Source of the DNA: Dorea phocaeensis
Lineage (GTDB): Bacteria > Bacillota > Clostridia > Lachnospirales > Lachnospiraceae
Direction: 5' to 3'
Length of the DNA stretch: 64,000 nt
Assembly: GCF_900240315.1 (NCBI RefSeq)
Contig: NZ_OEPZ01000001.1
Span: 186,001 to 250,000, forward strand
Part shown: piece by piece, positions 51,140 through 59,543 of the stretch
Numbering within the stretch: position 1 is the first letter of the stretch
Layout of the letters: each line of letters opens with the position of its first letter
Made by a program: the position numbers and the translations under genes
Notes under the pieces: generated by a model
The model's input: the letters and a program-made list of their open reading frames with translations, nothing else
What the model was told of the DNA's origin: nothing
The model's database searches: none

Positions 51140-51865
51140 ATGAATGAAAGAATAGAAGCGGCAAAAATGGAAAGAGAAGAGATGGAGATTGACCTTCTGG
51201 AGATCGCTCGTCTGTTATGGCATAAGGCGTGGGTGATCTTGCTGTGCCTGATTATAGGAGCGGGTGCGTTCGGCGCATATACAAAGTTCCTGGTGACACC
51301 GAAGTATACGGCGTCTTCTATGATCTATATCTTAGGTGAGACAACAAGTATTACGTCTGTAGCAGATATCCAATTGGGAACCCAGTTGACGGGAGACTTT
51401 ACCACACTGGCCAAGAGTCGTCCGGTTCTAGAAGAGGTTATTGAGAAGGAGAATTTGGACATGTCTTACGGCGAACTTTCAGCAGCTGTAACGATTGAAA
51501 ATCTTCCGGATACACATATTTTGAAGATTAGTGCGACGGATACGGACGCTGAGCAAGCGAAAAAGATCTCAAATGCGATGGCTGAGGCTACCGCAGAGAC
51601 GATTGCAAATGTTATGGCAACCGAGCGGCCAAGTATTGCAGAAAAAGCGCTGAAGCCGTCTGCGCCTTCCAGTCCGAATTTTATGAAGAATCTGTTAATG
51701 GGAGGTTTGATTGGAGCTGCTTTTGCCATGGCGGTTATTATCATCAGGCATTTGCTGGATGATACGATTAAGACAGAAGAAGATGTAAGAAAATATCTGA
51801 AGCTGAATACGCTGGCATCTATTCCAATGGAGAAAAAGTTAAAGCATAAAGGGAAGGCGGCATAA
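51140..51865 (+). CDS. Capsule chain-length regulator, Wzz/CapA/YveK-like
   Basis: 241 residues with two membrane segments flanking an extracellular domain. The first is HKAWVILLCLIIGAGAFGAY and the second is LLMGGLIGAAFAMAVIIIRHLLDD; the conserved KPSAPSSPNFMKN proline motif lies before the second. It is the membrane partner that activates the CpsD/CapB-type tyrosine kinase (encoded at 55117) and sets chain length. The start is uncertain: ATG 51140 with GGAGG 14 bases upstream, or ATG 51119 overlapping the kinase end. It overlaps the sortase gene by one base. Confidence 0.87.
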   Translation: MNERIEAAKMEREEMEIDLLEIARLLWHKAWVILLCLIIGAGAFGAYTKFLVTPKYTASSMIYILGETTSITSVADIQLGTQLTGDFTTLAKSRPVLEEVIEKENLDMSYGELSAAVTIENLPDTHILKISATDTDAEQAKKISNAMAEATAETIANVMATERPSIAEKALKPSAPSSPNFMKNLLMGGLIGAAFAMAVIIIRHLLDDTIKTEEDVRKYLKLNTLASIPMEKKLKHKGKAA

Positions 51866-52617
51866 TGAAGAAGAACCCTAGAAGAATCCTGGGCGTGATT
51901 CTGCTTGTTTTGGCAGTGGCGTGTCTGGGAGGGTTGATCTATTATAAAGTATCGCAGTCGTCAAAAGAAGATGTCTATCAGAAGGTTCAAAAGACGGTGG
52001 TGGATAAAGAAAAGAAGCAAGAGGAAGGACCGGAATATGTAAGTCCAATTGACTTTGAAGAACTTCAGAAGCTGAATGCAGATATCTATGCCTGGATTGA
52101 AATTCCGGGAACTGCGATCAATTATCCGGTTGTTCAAAGTCCGGATGACGATGGGTATTATCTGAATCATACTATTGAGGGACAGGAAGGATATCCGGGG
52201 GCAATCTACACAGAACGCCAGAATGCAAAAGATTTCAGTGATTATAATACGGTGATTTATGGGCACAATATGAAGGACGGAAGTATGTTTATGGGACTTC
52301 ATGCCTATGAGGATCCACAATATTTGAAAGAATATAATGAGGTGATTATTTATACGCCGAATCATCAGTATACATATCGGATTTTTGCAGCGGTGATTTA
52401 TAATAACCGTCACATCCTGAATAGTTATGACTTTGGAAATGAGGAGCAAAGGCAACTATATCTGGATTCTATCTATGCGAGCCGAACGATGCAAAGCAGT
52501 ATTGATGATTCTGCGGAAGTAGATACCCAGAGTAAGTTATTGACACTTAGTACCTGTATCGGCGGGCAGCCGAATCAGAGATTCCTGGTGGAGGCAGTGT
52601 TGACGAATGAAAAGTAG
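51865..52617 (+). CDS. Class B sortase
   Basis: 250-residue transpeptidase that links SPKTG/NPKTN-type proteins to the cell wall. An N-terminal signal anchor (ILGVILLVLAVACLGGLIYY) precedes the class B catalytic domain with His134 (VIYGHNMKDGSMF), Cys231 (LLTLSTC) and Arg239 (NQRFLVE). A surface protein with an SPKTG signal is encoded two genes downstream and is the natural substrate. It is unusual to see it embedded among capsule-assembly genes between wzz and lcp. It overlaps the LCP gene by 11 bases. Confidence 0.92.
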   Translation: MKKNPRRILGVILLVLAVACLGGLIYYKVSQSSKEDVYQKVQKTVVDKEKKQEEGPEYVSPIDFEELQKLNADIYAWIEIPGTAINYPVVQSPDDDGYYLNHTIEGQEGYPGAIYTERQNAKDFSDYNTVIYGHNMKDGSMFMGLHAYEDPQYLKEYNEVIIYTPNHQYTYRIFAAVIYNNRHILNSYDFGNEEQRQLYLDSIYASRTMQSSIDDSAEVDTQSKLLTLSTCIGGQPNQRFLVEAVLTNEK

Positions 52618-53581
52618 TAAGAAAAGAACGTGGATCACGATTCTGCTGATCCTGGCAGTCTGTATAGTGGGTGTAGGGATCTATCTGGCAGAAAGCAGGG
52701 GAAAAAGCGAAGAAGCCGTCTCTGATGCGGAGGAGATTGAGACAGATACCGTTGTTTACCAAGGGAAAAAGTATCGCTATAATTCCGATCTGGAGCTGAT
52801 TCTTTTTATGGGAGTAGATAAGTCGGAATCCATATCTTTACAGAATCATGCGGGAGCGGGAGGGCAGACAGATACCCTCTTGTTAGCGGTATTGGATCGG
52901 GAGCAGGAGAAGGTGCAGATGGTGTCGGTCTCCAGAGATACCATGACGGATGTTAAGATCTATGATGAGTCAGGGGAATATCTAGCGACGGAACATGCAC
53001 AGATCGCGCTGCAGTATGCATATGGAACCAGTGCGAAGCGAAGTATCCAGATGACGAAGGAAGCGGTTTCAAATCTTTTATATGAGGTTCCAATTCGTTC
53101 CTATGTGTCTTTGAATGTAGAGGGAATTGCACCGATCGTAGACGCAATGGGAGGGGTTACCCTTACGATTCCAGAAGATTACACCATGATCGATCCAGCG
53201 TTTACGCAAGGGAACGTGCTTACATTAAACGGCGCACAGGCAGAAGCGTATGTCCGCTATCGGGATCAGGCGGTGACCGGAAGCAACACGCAGAGAATGG
53301 AGCGGCAGAATGAATTCCTGCTGGCATTGTTCCAACAGCTGAATCATGCCGGGTTAAAGAGCCAGGACGGGTTTCAGTGGATTTTTGACAGCGTGGGAGA
53401 TTATCTGGAGACAGATTTGACGGCGAAGGAGATGCAGCGCTTATCAGAATATGAATTTCAAACGGAGATCATAACGCTTCCGGGTGAAATGCAGGCAGGA
53501 ACGGAACATGATGAATATGTAATTGATGATGAAAGATTGTACGATTTGGTGTTAAAATTATTTTACAAACCAATCGATTGA
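52607..53581 (+). CDS. LytR-CpsA-Psr (LCP) family transferase
   Basis: 324-residue membrane enzyme that attaches undecaprenyl-linked glycans to peptidoglycan. An N-terminal anchor (TWITILLILAVCIVGVGIYL) is followed by the LCP domain with ILFMGVDKS, GGQTDTLLLAVLD and VSVSRDTMTDVKIYD, and by the arginines in YVRYRDQ and NTQRMERQNEFL. These groups bind the pyrophosphate of the lipid donor. In this locus it should link the finished capsule to the wall. The LCP domain stops near the C-terminus without an extra domain. Confidence 0.92.
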   Translation: MKSSKKRTWITILLILAVCIVGVGIYLAESRGKSEEAVSDAEEIETDTVVYQGKKYRYNSDLELILFMGVDKSESISLQNHAGAGGQTDTLLLAVLDREQEKVQMVSVSRDTMTDVKIYDESGEYLATEHAQIALQYAYGTSAKRSIQMTKEAVSNLLYEVPIRSYVSLNVEGIAPIVDAMGGVTLTIPEDYTMIDPAFTQGNVLTLNGAQAEAYVRYRDQAVTGSNTQRMERQNEFLLALFQQLNHAGLKSQDGFQWIFDSVGDYLETDLTAKEMQRLSEYEFQTEIITLPGEMQAGTEHDEYVIDDERLYDLVLKLFYKPID

Positions 53582-53590
53582 TGTTATACT
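53563..53590 (+). promoter_or_regulatory. Candidate promoter for the SPKTG surface-protein gene
   Basis: TTACAA (53563-53568), a 16-bp spacer, then TATACT (53585-53590) at the end of the LCP gene, about 60 bp before the surface-protein start. Confidence 0.5.
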
Positions 53591-53657
53591 ATACAAGAAT
53601 GAATCATAGTAGGATATTCAAAAATGTTTTTGGACAAAGATATATGGAGGAATGAGC

Positions 53658-54290
53658 ATGAAAAAACATGTAAAAAAACTGGTGGCAGCCATTTTGGCAA
53701 TGACAATGGTATGCGCAATGGGAATGACGGCATTTGCTGCGAAGAGCCCGGCTTCTAGTGGAATTGTGAATAAGGTTGTATCAGCCGTTGATAAGAATGG
53801 AAATGCAGTAAATGTAGAGATTCAGGAGATGCCGCAGGAGTATCAGGAAGTGGCAGCTCAGATCAGAGATATCAATACAATAAAGGCGCTTTTGGGAGAC
53901 CGTTTCGTAGAAGGAATGGAAGTGATTGATGTACGCAACGTAGTCGTTGTTGGAGATGAAAGCCAGGTTAATTGGCCGATCGACATTACATTTGAAGTTC
54001 CGAGCGTGCTGACGACAACTAAGGTTGCTGTGCTTCACTATTCTGACGAGAAGCAGGCATGGGAAGTGGTACCAAGTAAGGCAGGAAAGGGTACAATTAC
54101 AGCAACATTTGACAGTCTTTCGCCGGTTGCATTTATCGTAGATAAGAATACATCTGCAAGTGCAGTTGGAAATGGTAGTACAACATCTCCAAAGACAGGA
54201 GAGGGTATGGTAGTTCCATTCCTTGGAACAGCGGCAATTGTATTGGCTTTAGGAGCTGTCATCTGTCTTCGTAAAAGAGAAGTAAAATAG
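53658..54290 (+). CDS. Sortase-anchored surface protein (SPKTG motif)
   Basis: 210-residue secreted protein. A signal peptide (KKLVAAILAMTMVCAMGMTAFA) with cleavage after AFA is followed by a small domain of unknown type, rich in Val and Thr, with FEVPSVLTTTKVAVLHYSD and VVPSKAGKGTITATFDSLS. The C-terminal sorting signal is SPKTGEGMV, then the hydrophobic stretch and RKREVK. The class B sortase gene lies two genes upstream. ATG 53658 is chosen because GGAGG (53646-53650) is at 7 bases; ATG 53652 is too close. A promoter and a strong terminator make it a separate unit within the capsule locus. Confidence 0.87.
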   Translation: MKKHVKKLVAAILAMTMVCAMGMTAFAAKSPASSGIVNKVVSAVDKNGNAVNVEIQEMPQEYQEVAAQIRDINTIKALLGDRFVEGMEVIDVRNVVVVGDESQVNWPIDITFEVPSVLTTTKVAVLHYSDEKQAWEVVPSKAGKGTITATFDSLSPVAFIVDKNTSASAVGNGSTTSPKTGEGMVVPFLGTAAIVLALGAVICLRKREVK

Positions 54291-54306
54291 ATCATATCTG
54301 AAAATT

Positions 54307-54342
54307 CTCTTTCTGGGATGTTTCTCTCAGAAAGAGTTTTTT
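54307..54342 (+). terminator. Intrinsic terminator after the surface-protein gene
   Basis: A perfect 9-bp stem (CTCTTTCTG 54307-54315 with CAGAAAGAG 54328-54336) is followed by six Ts. It separates the surface-protein gene from cpsB. Confidence 0.85.
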
Positions 54343-54372
54343 GGTCTATAGCCTTTTTTATAGAGGAGGAGT

Positions 54373-55101
54373 ATGGCGAAGATGATTTTGACAGATATCC
54401 ATTGTCATATGCTGCCGGGAGTAGATGACGGTGCAGCGGATGTAAAAGAGTCGATGGCGATGTTGAAAAAAGCATATCGTGATGGGGTGAGACGGATCAT
54501 TGTAACACCGCATTATCGCCGGGGAATGTTTGAACCTGACCCTAGGAAGGTGCTTCACCGGTATGAAAAAGTTAAGGAGAAAGCGGCGCAGATCGGGGCG
54601 AATGGAATTGAACTGTATTTAGGATGTGAATGTCACAGATACAGTGGAATGGCGCAGGATCTAAGAAAAGGAATTCTTCCAACATTAGCAGAAAGCCGTT
54701 ATGTATTAGTAGAATTTTCCGGTATTGATCCGTATTCACGAATACGGGCCGTAATCTATGAACTGACAAGTGCGGGATTTGTTCCGATTATTGCACATGT
54801 AGAAAGATGTCGGTGTATGGCAGAACATTTGGATAATGTGCAGGATGCGATAGATCTTGGAGCTAAAATCCAGGTGAATGCAGCTTCTATGTTAGGAAAG
54901 CATGGTAGGCAGTTGAAACGATACTGTAAGAAATTGATGAAACACAAGATGATTGACTATATCGCATCAGACGCCCATGATTTAAAGGTGCGTCCTCTGC
55001 TTTTAAGGGAATGTGCGGATTATGTAGAGAAAAAGTGGGGAAGAGACACGGCGAAAAGAATTTTTGTAGAGAATCCTTCTGAAATCATCGGTAAAAAATA
55101 G
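54373..55101 (+). CDS. PHP-family protein-tyrosine phosphatase (CpsB/CapC/YwqE-like)
   Basis: 242-residue metal-dependent phosphatase that dephosphorylates the partner BY-kinase encoded next. PHP motifs are visible: LTDIHCHMLPGVDDGA, TPHYRRGMFEP, GCECHRY, IAHVERCRCM and YIASDAHDL, which bind the three metals. GAGGAGGAGT precedes the ATG. It lies 16 bp before the kinase gene. Together they control the chain-length regulator and thereby capsule output. Confidence 0.92.
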   Translation: MAKMILTDIHCHMLPGVDDGAADVKESMAMLKKAYRDGVRRIIVTPHYRRGMFEPDPRKVLHRYEKVKEKAAQIGANGIELYLGCECHRYSGMAQDLRKGILPTLAESRYVLVEFSGIDPYSRIRAVIYELTSAGFVPIIAHVERCRCMAEHLDNVQDAIDLGAKIQVNAASMLGKHGRQLKRYCKKLMKHKMIDYIASDAHDLKVRPLLLRECADYVEKKWGRDTAKRIFVENPSEIIGKK

Positions 55102-55116
55102 GAGATTATAAGAGAT

Positions 55117-55887
55117 ATGAAGAAGACAACGATCGAATTAGAATCTTTAAATTATGCGGCAAAAGAAGAATTGAAGACGCTTAGAACTAATATTTTGTTT
55201 TGCGGAAGTGATAAGCAGGTTATTATGGTAACGAGTGCTGTGATGGGGGAAGGAAAATCACAGATTTCCACACGGCTGGCAGTTTCTCTTGCAGAACTTA
55301 AGAAAAAAGTTCTATTAATTGATATGGATCTGCGTAAGTCTGTTATGGTTTCCAGATTGAAGGCACAGGGGATTGATAAGGGACTGACGCATTTTCTGTC
55401 TGGGCAGGGCACGATGGCGGACGTCGTTTATTCCACGAATGTTCCGAAGCTTCATATGATTTTTTCGGGTCCATATGCACCGAATCCTACGGAACTTCTC
55501 TCAGGAGAACGGTTTCAAAAGATGTTGAATTCTCTGAAAGCGTTGTATGATTATATTATTATTGATGCGCCGCCGCTTGGGATGGTTGTAGACGGTGCGA
55601 TTATTGCAAAGAGCTGTGATGGCGCTGTGATGGTATTAGAGTCAGGTGCAGTAAAATATCGTTTGGCACAGAGAGTGAAAGCGAAGCTGGAGGATGCCGG
55701 ATGCCCGATTCTTGGAGTAGTTCTTAATAAGATAGACCGAAGGAAGACCGGAGGTTACTATGGAAAGTATTATGGCAAGCATTACGGCAAGTATTATGGG
55801 GCTTCGGATGCAAATGCAGAGAAGCTTCACGAAGATGCAAAACGCCATAATTTGGAGGATGATATTCGTAGGGATCTGCAGAAATAA
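55117..55887 (+). CDS. Bacterial tyrosine kinase (CpsD/CapB-like)
   Basis: 256-residue cytoplasmic BY-kinase. Walker A is SAVMGEGKS (residues 40-48), A' is LLIDMDLRKS with Asp69 and Asp71, and B is YDYIIIDAPPLGM. Before the C-terminal acidic helix it has a tyrosine cluster GGYYGKYYGKHYGKYYGAS, with near-perfect YYGK repeats; tyrosines of this kind are the autophosphorylation sites. It needs the membrane protein encoded at 51140 for activity. It closes the capsule locus and is followed by a terminator. Confidence 0.93.
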   Translation: MKKTTIELESLNYAAKEELKTLRTNILFCGSDKQVIMVTSAVMGEGKSQISTRLAVSLAELKKKVLLIDMDLRKSVMVSRLKAQGIDKGLTHFLSGQGTMADVVYSTNVPKLHMIFSGPYAPNPTELLSGERFQKMLNSLKALYDYIIIDAPPLGMVVDGAIIAKSCDGAVMVLESGAVKYRLAQRVKAKLEDAGCPILGVVLNKIDRRKTGGYYGKYYGKHYGKYYGASDANAEKLHEDAKRHNLEDDIRRDLQK

Positions 55888-55912
55888 GATTTTAATGAAA
55901 ATTAGAGAAAGT

Positions 55913-55946
55913 AAAAGCGTACGGGAATTAATCCTGTACGCTTTTT
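55913..55946. terminator. Bidirectional terminator between cpsD and rqcH
   Basis: A 10-bp stem (AAAAGCGTAC 55913-55922 with GTACGCTTTT 55936-55945), extended by a few weaker pairs, has A- and T-runs on either side. The rqcH stop codon (55928-55930, minus strand) lies inside the loop. Confidence 0.8.
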
Positions 55947-57667
55947 ATATTGCTGATATCAGAATCGATCATCAGAGAGTAGTTGGTGTAATAAACGACG
56001 AATCCGGGTTTTGATCCGTTTGGCTTTTTCACATGTTTTTTTTCAATGTAATCAATTTCAATCTTATCACTGCCACGATTCTTGGAGTAGTAGGCGGCGA
56101 GTCTTCCGGCCTCTTCAAATGTGCTGTCGGGCAGTTCGTCTCCGTTTGTTTTTACTATGACATGAGATCCGGGGATCCCTTTCGCGTGAAACCACCAGTC
56201 ATTTCCGTTGGCGAAAGAGAAAGTGAGTTCTTCATTCTGCAGGTTGTTTTTTCCGACATACATATGATAACCGTCGCTGGAAATATAATGAAGTGGTTTG
56301 CTGATGAGTTTTTCTTTCTTCTTCGTAAATTTTCTGCGGACATAACCGGTCTGAATCAATTCCTCTTTGATCTGGGCAAGATCGGCTTCTGTTAATGCAA
56401 TATCCAATGCATTACTGATGGACTCTAGATAATGGATGTCATCTGAAGTTTCCTGAATGAGTTCCGAAAGAGCCTCGAAGGTTCGTTTCTGCTTGTTGTA
56501 TTTATGAAAATACTTCTGAGCATTTTCAGCGGGCGTCATAGTCGGATCTAAAGGAATGGTAATTTCTTCATTCGTATAGTAATTAAGCGCTGTCAGTTCC
56601 TTGGATCCGGGAGCGAGGTTGTAACCGTAAGTGTGAATCAGTTCTCCGTAGACTTTATAGCGGTCTCGGCCTTTAGTGTCGTTTAATTGACGCGTCTGAA
56701 GATCGTATTTTTTCCGGTTTCGTTCCAGTGAAGTCTGCACTACGTGGCGAAGATCTGCGCTCTTTTGCCGGATTCGGGTCTGTGTGCTGCGTGTTTGGTA
56801 GTATTCAAACAGCAGTTGAGAAATGGAAGAAAATTCCCGTGCCGTATCAGAAGGATACTGGGGCAGAGGGAGTGCAGAGAATTCTTTCGGTGTATTTCCA
56901 TTATAATAGATGACCGGTTGGAAGCGTCCGTCGTGGACTTGTTCCATATAGTAATCGAATTGACGGTACAGATGAAGCAGCTGATCATCGGAAAGGTCAC
57001 CAGCTGTCCGTTCGGATTCGATACCTGCAAGTGCGCAGATTCCTTCGGCTGCGACCGGACTGATTCCGGTAAAGCTGGTGTAGAGAGCCTTGCCAAGAGA
57101 GGATGGTTTCTCTCTTAGAGCAGAAGCGAAGGTTTCTTCATCTGTTTTCAGAGGGTTGTGCTTGGTCATTGTATCTGGGATGAAGTAGGTTCGGCCCGGA
57201 AGTACCTCGCGTACGGAGCTCATTTGGGCAGATACGTGTTTGATGCTGTCTAGAATCATTCCTTCTCCATTACAGAAAATAATGTTGCTGTGTTTTCCCA
57301 TGATTTCCACGATTAGTTGTTTCCTACACAGGTCGCCCAGCTCGTTTAAGTGTTCAATCGTAAACTGAATGATCCGTTCCAGACCGGGCTGGCTGATTCC
57401 AACGATTCGGCCATTACCGATATGTTTGCGAAGTAGCATGCAAAAACCCGGTGCGGTCATCGGGCTTGGTTTGTTTTCTTCTGTTAGATAAATCAAAGGG
57501 AGGGAAGCGCTGGCTGATATGCAAAGGCGTCTTGCTCCCTGAGGGGTCTTGATTGTAAGCAGCAGTTCATCGGCTTCCGGCTGTGCAATCTTAGCGATTC
57601 TGCCGCCTGTAAGCTGGTCGGAAAGCTCGTGAGTGAGCGCTGCAACTGTAATTCCGTCAAATGCCAT
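55928..57667 (-). CDS. rqcH: RqcH/NFACT-family protein (Rqc2 homologue, FbpA-like)
   Basis: 579-residue NFACT protein. In B. subtilis RqcH binds stalled 50S subunits and recruits tRNA-Ala to add alanine tails. The N-terminal NFACT-N begins MAFDGITVAALTHELSDQL, the middle has coiled-coil stretches, and the C-terminal NFACT-R has HYISSDGYHMYVGKNNLQNE and WWFHAKGIPGSHVIVKT. At residues 97-98 it reads Glu-Arg where B. subtilis RqcH has the essential Asp-Arg, a conservative change. The ribosome binding site is AAAGGAAAC. Its stop codon lies in a terminator hairpin shared with cpsD. Confidence 0.94.
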   Translation of the reverse strand: MAFDGITVAALTHELSDQLTGGRIAKIAQPEADELLLTIKTPQGARRLCISASASLPLIYLTEENKPSPMTAPGFCMLLRKHIGNGRIVGISQPGLERIIQFTIEHLNELGDLCRKQLIVEIMGKHSNIIFCNGEGMILDSIKHVSAQMSSVREVLPGRTYFIPDTMTKHNPLKTDEETFASALREKPSSLGKALYTSFTGISPVAAEGICALAGIESERTAGDLSDDQLLHLYRQFDYYMEQVHDGRFQPVIYYNGNTPKEFSALPLPQYPSDTAREFSSISQLLFEYYQTRSTQTRIRQKSADLRHVVQTSLERNRKKYDLQTRQLNDTKGRDRYKVYGELIHTYGYNLAPGSKELTALNYYTNEEITIPLDPTMTPAENAQKYFHKYNKQKRTFEALSELIQETSDDIHYLESISNALDIALTEADLAQIKEELIQTGYVRRKFTKKKEKLISKPLHYISSDGYHMYVGKNNLQNEELTFSFANGNDWWFHAKGIPGSHVIVKTNGDELPDSTFEEAGRLAAYYSKNRGSDKIEIDYIEKKHVKKPNGSKPGFVVYYTNYSLMIDSDISNIKSVQD

Positions 57668-57684
57668 ATTGTTTCCTTTCCAAA

Positions 57685-57859
57685 GGGTATTCGCCCTATC
57701 ATCTGCGTAAAAAAGTGTTCGCAGTGCACTAGCTCGCGAGCAAAGCTCTCTCGCTAGAGGGCATGCGCCCTATCATCTGCGTAAAAAGTGTTTGCAGTGC
57801 ACTAGCTCGCGAGCAAAGCTCTCTCGCTAGAGGGCATGCGCCCTATCATCTGCGTAAAA
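57685..57859. repeat. Tandem 73/74-bp palindromic repeat, about 2.4 copies
   Basis: Units at 57685-57758 (74 bp), 57759-57831 (73 bp) and a partial at 57832-57859 differ at only a few bases. Each contains GGGC-ATGC-GCCC, CTATCATCTGCGTAAAA, GCAGTGCACTAG and a nested hairpin CTAGC...GAGC-AAA-GCTC...GCTAG. There is no open frame in it. It lies upstream of both rqcH (minus) and yicC (plus), in a 356-bp gap without a gene. Confidence 0.9.
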
Positions 57860-57933
57860 CAGACTCTAGTCTGCAAGCAGCCTATTTCTGTTTTTCACAG
57901 ATGGCACTGCTTAATGTTTATACTATATCACAG

Positions 57934-57962
57934 TTGACGGAATATGCCAAATGACTTATAAT
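57934..57962 (+). promoter_or_regulatory. Sigma-A promoter of the yicC operon
   Basis: TTGACG (57934-57939), 17 bp, TATAAT (57957-57962), about 60 bp before the yicC start. One of the strongest promoters in the window. Confidence 0.75.
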
Positions 57963-58023
57963 TATTTATGGCAATTGAGGCTGTGATTCATAGATCCATT
58001 AATGATAAGAAGAGGTTTCTAGT

Positions 58024-58905
58024 ATGATAAAGAGTATGACTGGCTTTGGACGCTGCGAGATATCTGCAGGAGAACGTAAATTCACCGTTGAGATGAAGAG
58101 TGTGAATCATCGTTATCTGGATGCGAATATTCGTATGCCGAAGAAGCTCAATTTTTTTGAAACGGCAATTCGTAATCTGTTGAAGCAGCGGGTGCAGAGA
58201 GGTAAGGTGGATATTTTTATCTCTTATGAAGATTTTTCGGAAGGCCAGGTGGCACTGAAATATAACTCTGCGCTTGCAGCGGAATATTTGTCTTATATGA
58301 AGCAGATGGAAGACGAATTCGGGCTGGAGAATGATATTCGGGTATCTGCACTTTCTCGCTATCCGGAAGTGCTTACGATGGAAGAGCAGGTGGTTGATGA
58401 AGACGAGCTCTGGAATGGGCTGAAGCAGGCTCTGGAAGGAGCAATTGTACAATTTGTGGAGACCAGAAGCCAGGAAGGGGAACGTTTAGAGCAGGATATT
58501 ACCGAGAAGCTGGACGGACTTTTGGAACTGGTGGGACAGATTGAGGAGCGTTCACCGAGGATTATTGAGGAATATCGTGGTAAGCTGGAAGGTAAAGTGC
58601 GGGAACTTTTGGAGGATACGCAGATTGAGGAAAGCAGGATTGCGGCAGAAGTCGTACTTTTTGCAGATAAAATCTGTACAGATGAGGAAGTGGTGCGGCT
58701 GAAAAGTCATATCGTGCATATGAAGGAAACACTGAAATCCAATGAAAATGGAATTGGACGCAAGCTTGATTTCATTGCACAGGAAATGAACCGGGAAGCG
58801 AATACCATCCTTTCTAAGGCAAATGATTTGGAAGTGTCCAACATCGGTATCAGCTTAAAGACAGAGATCGAGAAGGTCAGAGAGCAGATTCAGAATATTG
58901 AGTAA
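58024..58905 (+). CDS. yicC: YicC/YloC-family endoribonuclease
   Basis: 293 residues with the family start MIKSMTGFGRCE, a conserved N-terminal domain (MKSVNHRYLDANIRMPKKLN) and the DUF1732 C-terminus (GRKLDFIAQEMNREANTILSKAND) with the metal/nuclease Glu-rich region. E. coli YicC is an RNA endonuclease that acts with PNPase on a small RNA; the clostridial role is not established. In many Firmicutes remA lies between yicC and gmk; here gmk follows after only 13 bases, without remA. Confidence 0.94.
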   Translation: MIKSMTGFGRCEISAGERKFTVEMKSVNHRYLDANIRMPKKLNFFETAIRNLLKQRVQRGKVDIFISYEDFSEGQVALKYNSALAAEYLSYMKQMEDEFGLENDIRVSALSRYPEVLTMEEQVVDEDELWNGLKQALEGAIVQFVETRSQEGERLEQDITEKLDGLLELVGQIEERSPRIIEEYRGKLEGKVRELLEDTQIEESRIAAEVVLFADKICTDEEVVRLKSHIVHMKETLKSNENGIGRKLDFIAQEMNREANTILSKANDLEVSNIGISLKTEIEKVREQIQNIE

Positions 58906-58918
58906 AAGGAGTTAATCC

Positions 58919-59539
58919 ATGGAGAACAAAGGAATTCTGATTGTAGTATCGGGTTTTTCCGGATCCGGAAAAGGTACGATTATGAAGAGACTGTTGGAGA
59001 AGTATGATAACTATGCGTTGTCTATTTCTGCCACAACTAGAAGTCCCAGACCGGGAGAGGAAGACGGGCGGGAATATTTTTTCCGAACGGTGGAAGAATT
59101 TGAAAAAATGATTGCGAAAGACGAACTGATAGAGTATGCTAAATACGTGGATAATTACTACGGAACACCGCGTGCATACGTAGAAGAGCAGCTTCAGTCA
59201 GGCAAAGATGTGATTTTGGAGATTGAAATTCAGGGGGCTTTGAAAGTCAAAGAAAAGTTTCCGGAGACGCTGCTTTTGTTTGTGACACCTCCTTCGGCAA
59301 AGGAATTAAAGAACCGGCTGGTAGGCCGGGGAACGGAGTCGATGGACGTGATTGAGTTCCGTATGAACCGTGCAAAAGAGGAAGCAGAAGGGATGGACTG
59401 CTATGACTACCTGATCGTCAATGATGAGTTGGAGGTCTGCGTAGAGGAGGTTCACCGTATCATCCAGGGAGAACACCGGAGAAGTTTCCGTAATGCGGCA
59501 TTTATAGAATATATGAAAGAGGAATTGAAAGGAGAGTAA
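58919..59539 (+). CDS. gmk: Guanylate kinase
   Basis: 206-residue kinase that phosphorylates GMP to GDP. The P-loop SGFSGSGKGT is at residues 11-20, and the GMP site SATTRSPRPGEEDGREYFF and the lid RxxR region are complete. The usual Pro in GPSG is Phe here, a permitted variation. AAAGGAG precedes the ATG. Four bases separate it from rpoZ, the normal gmk-rpoZ pair. Confidence 0.96.
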   Translation: MENKGILIVVSGFSGSGKGTIMKRLLEKYDNYALSISATTRSPRPGEEDGREYFFRTVEEFEKMIAKDELIEYAKYVDNYYGTPRAYVEEQLQSGKDVILEIEIQGALKVKEKFPETLLLFVTPPSAKELKNRLVGRGTESMDVIEFRMNRAKEEAEGMDCYDYLIVNDELEVCVEEVHRIIQGEHRRSFRNAAFIEYMKEELKGE

Positions 59540-59543
59540 TGTT

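Noticed and set aside
57685-57859. CRISPR array
   Set aside because: The repeats are contiguous with no unique spacers, the unit is 73 bp and palindromic, and there are no cas genes.
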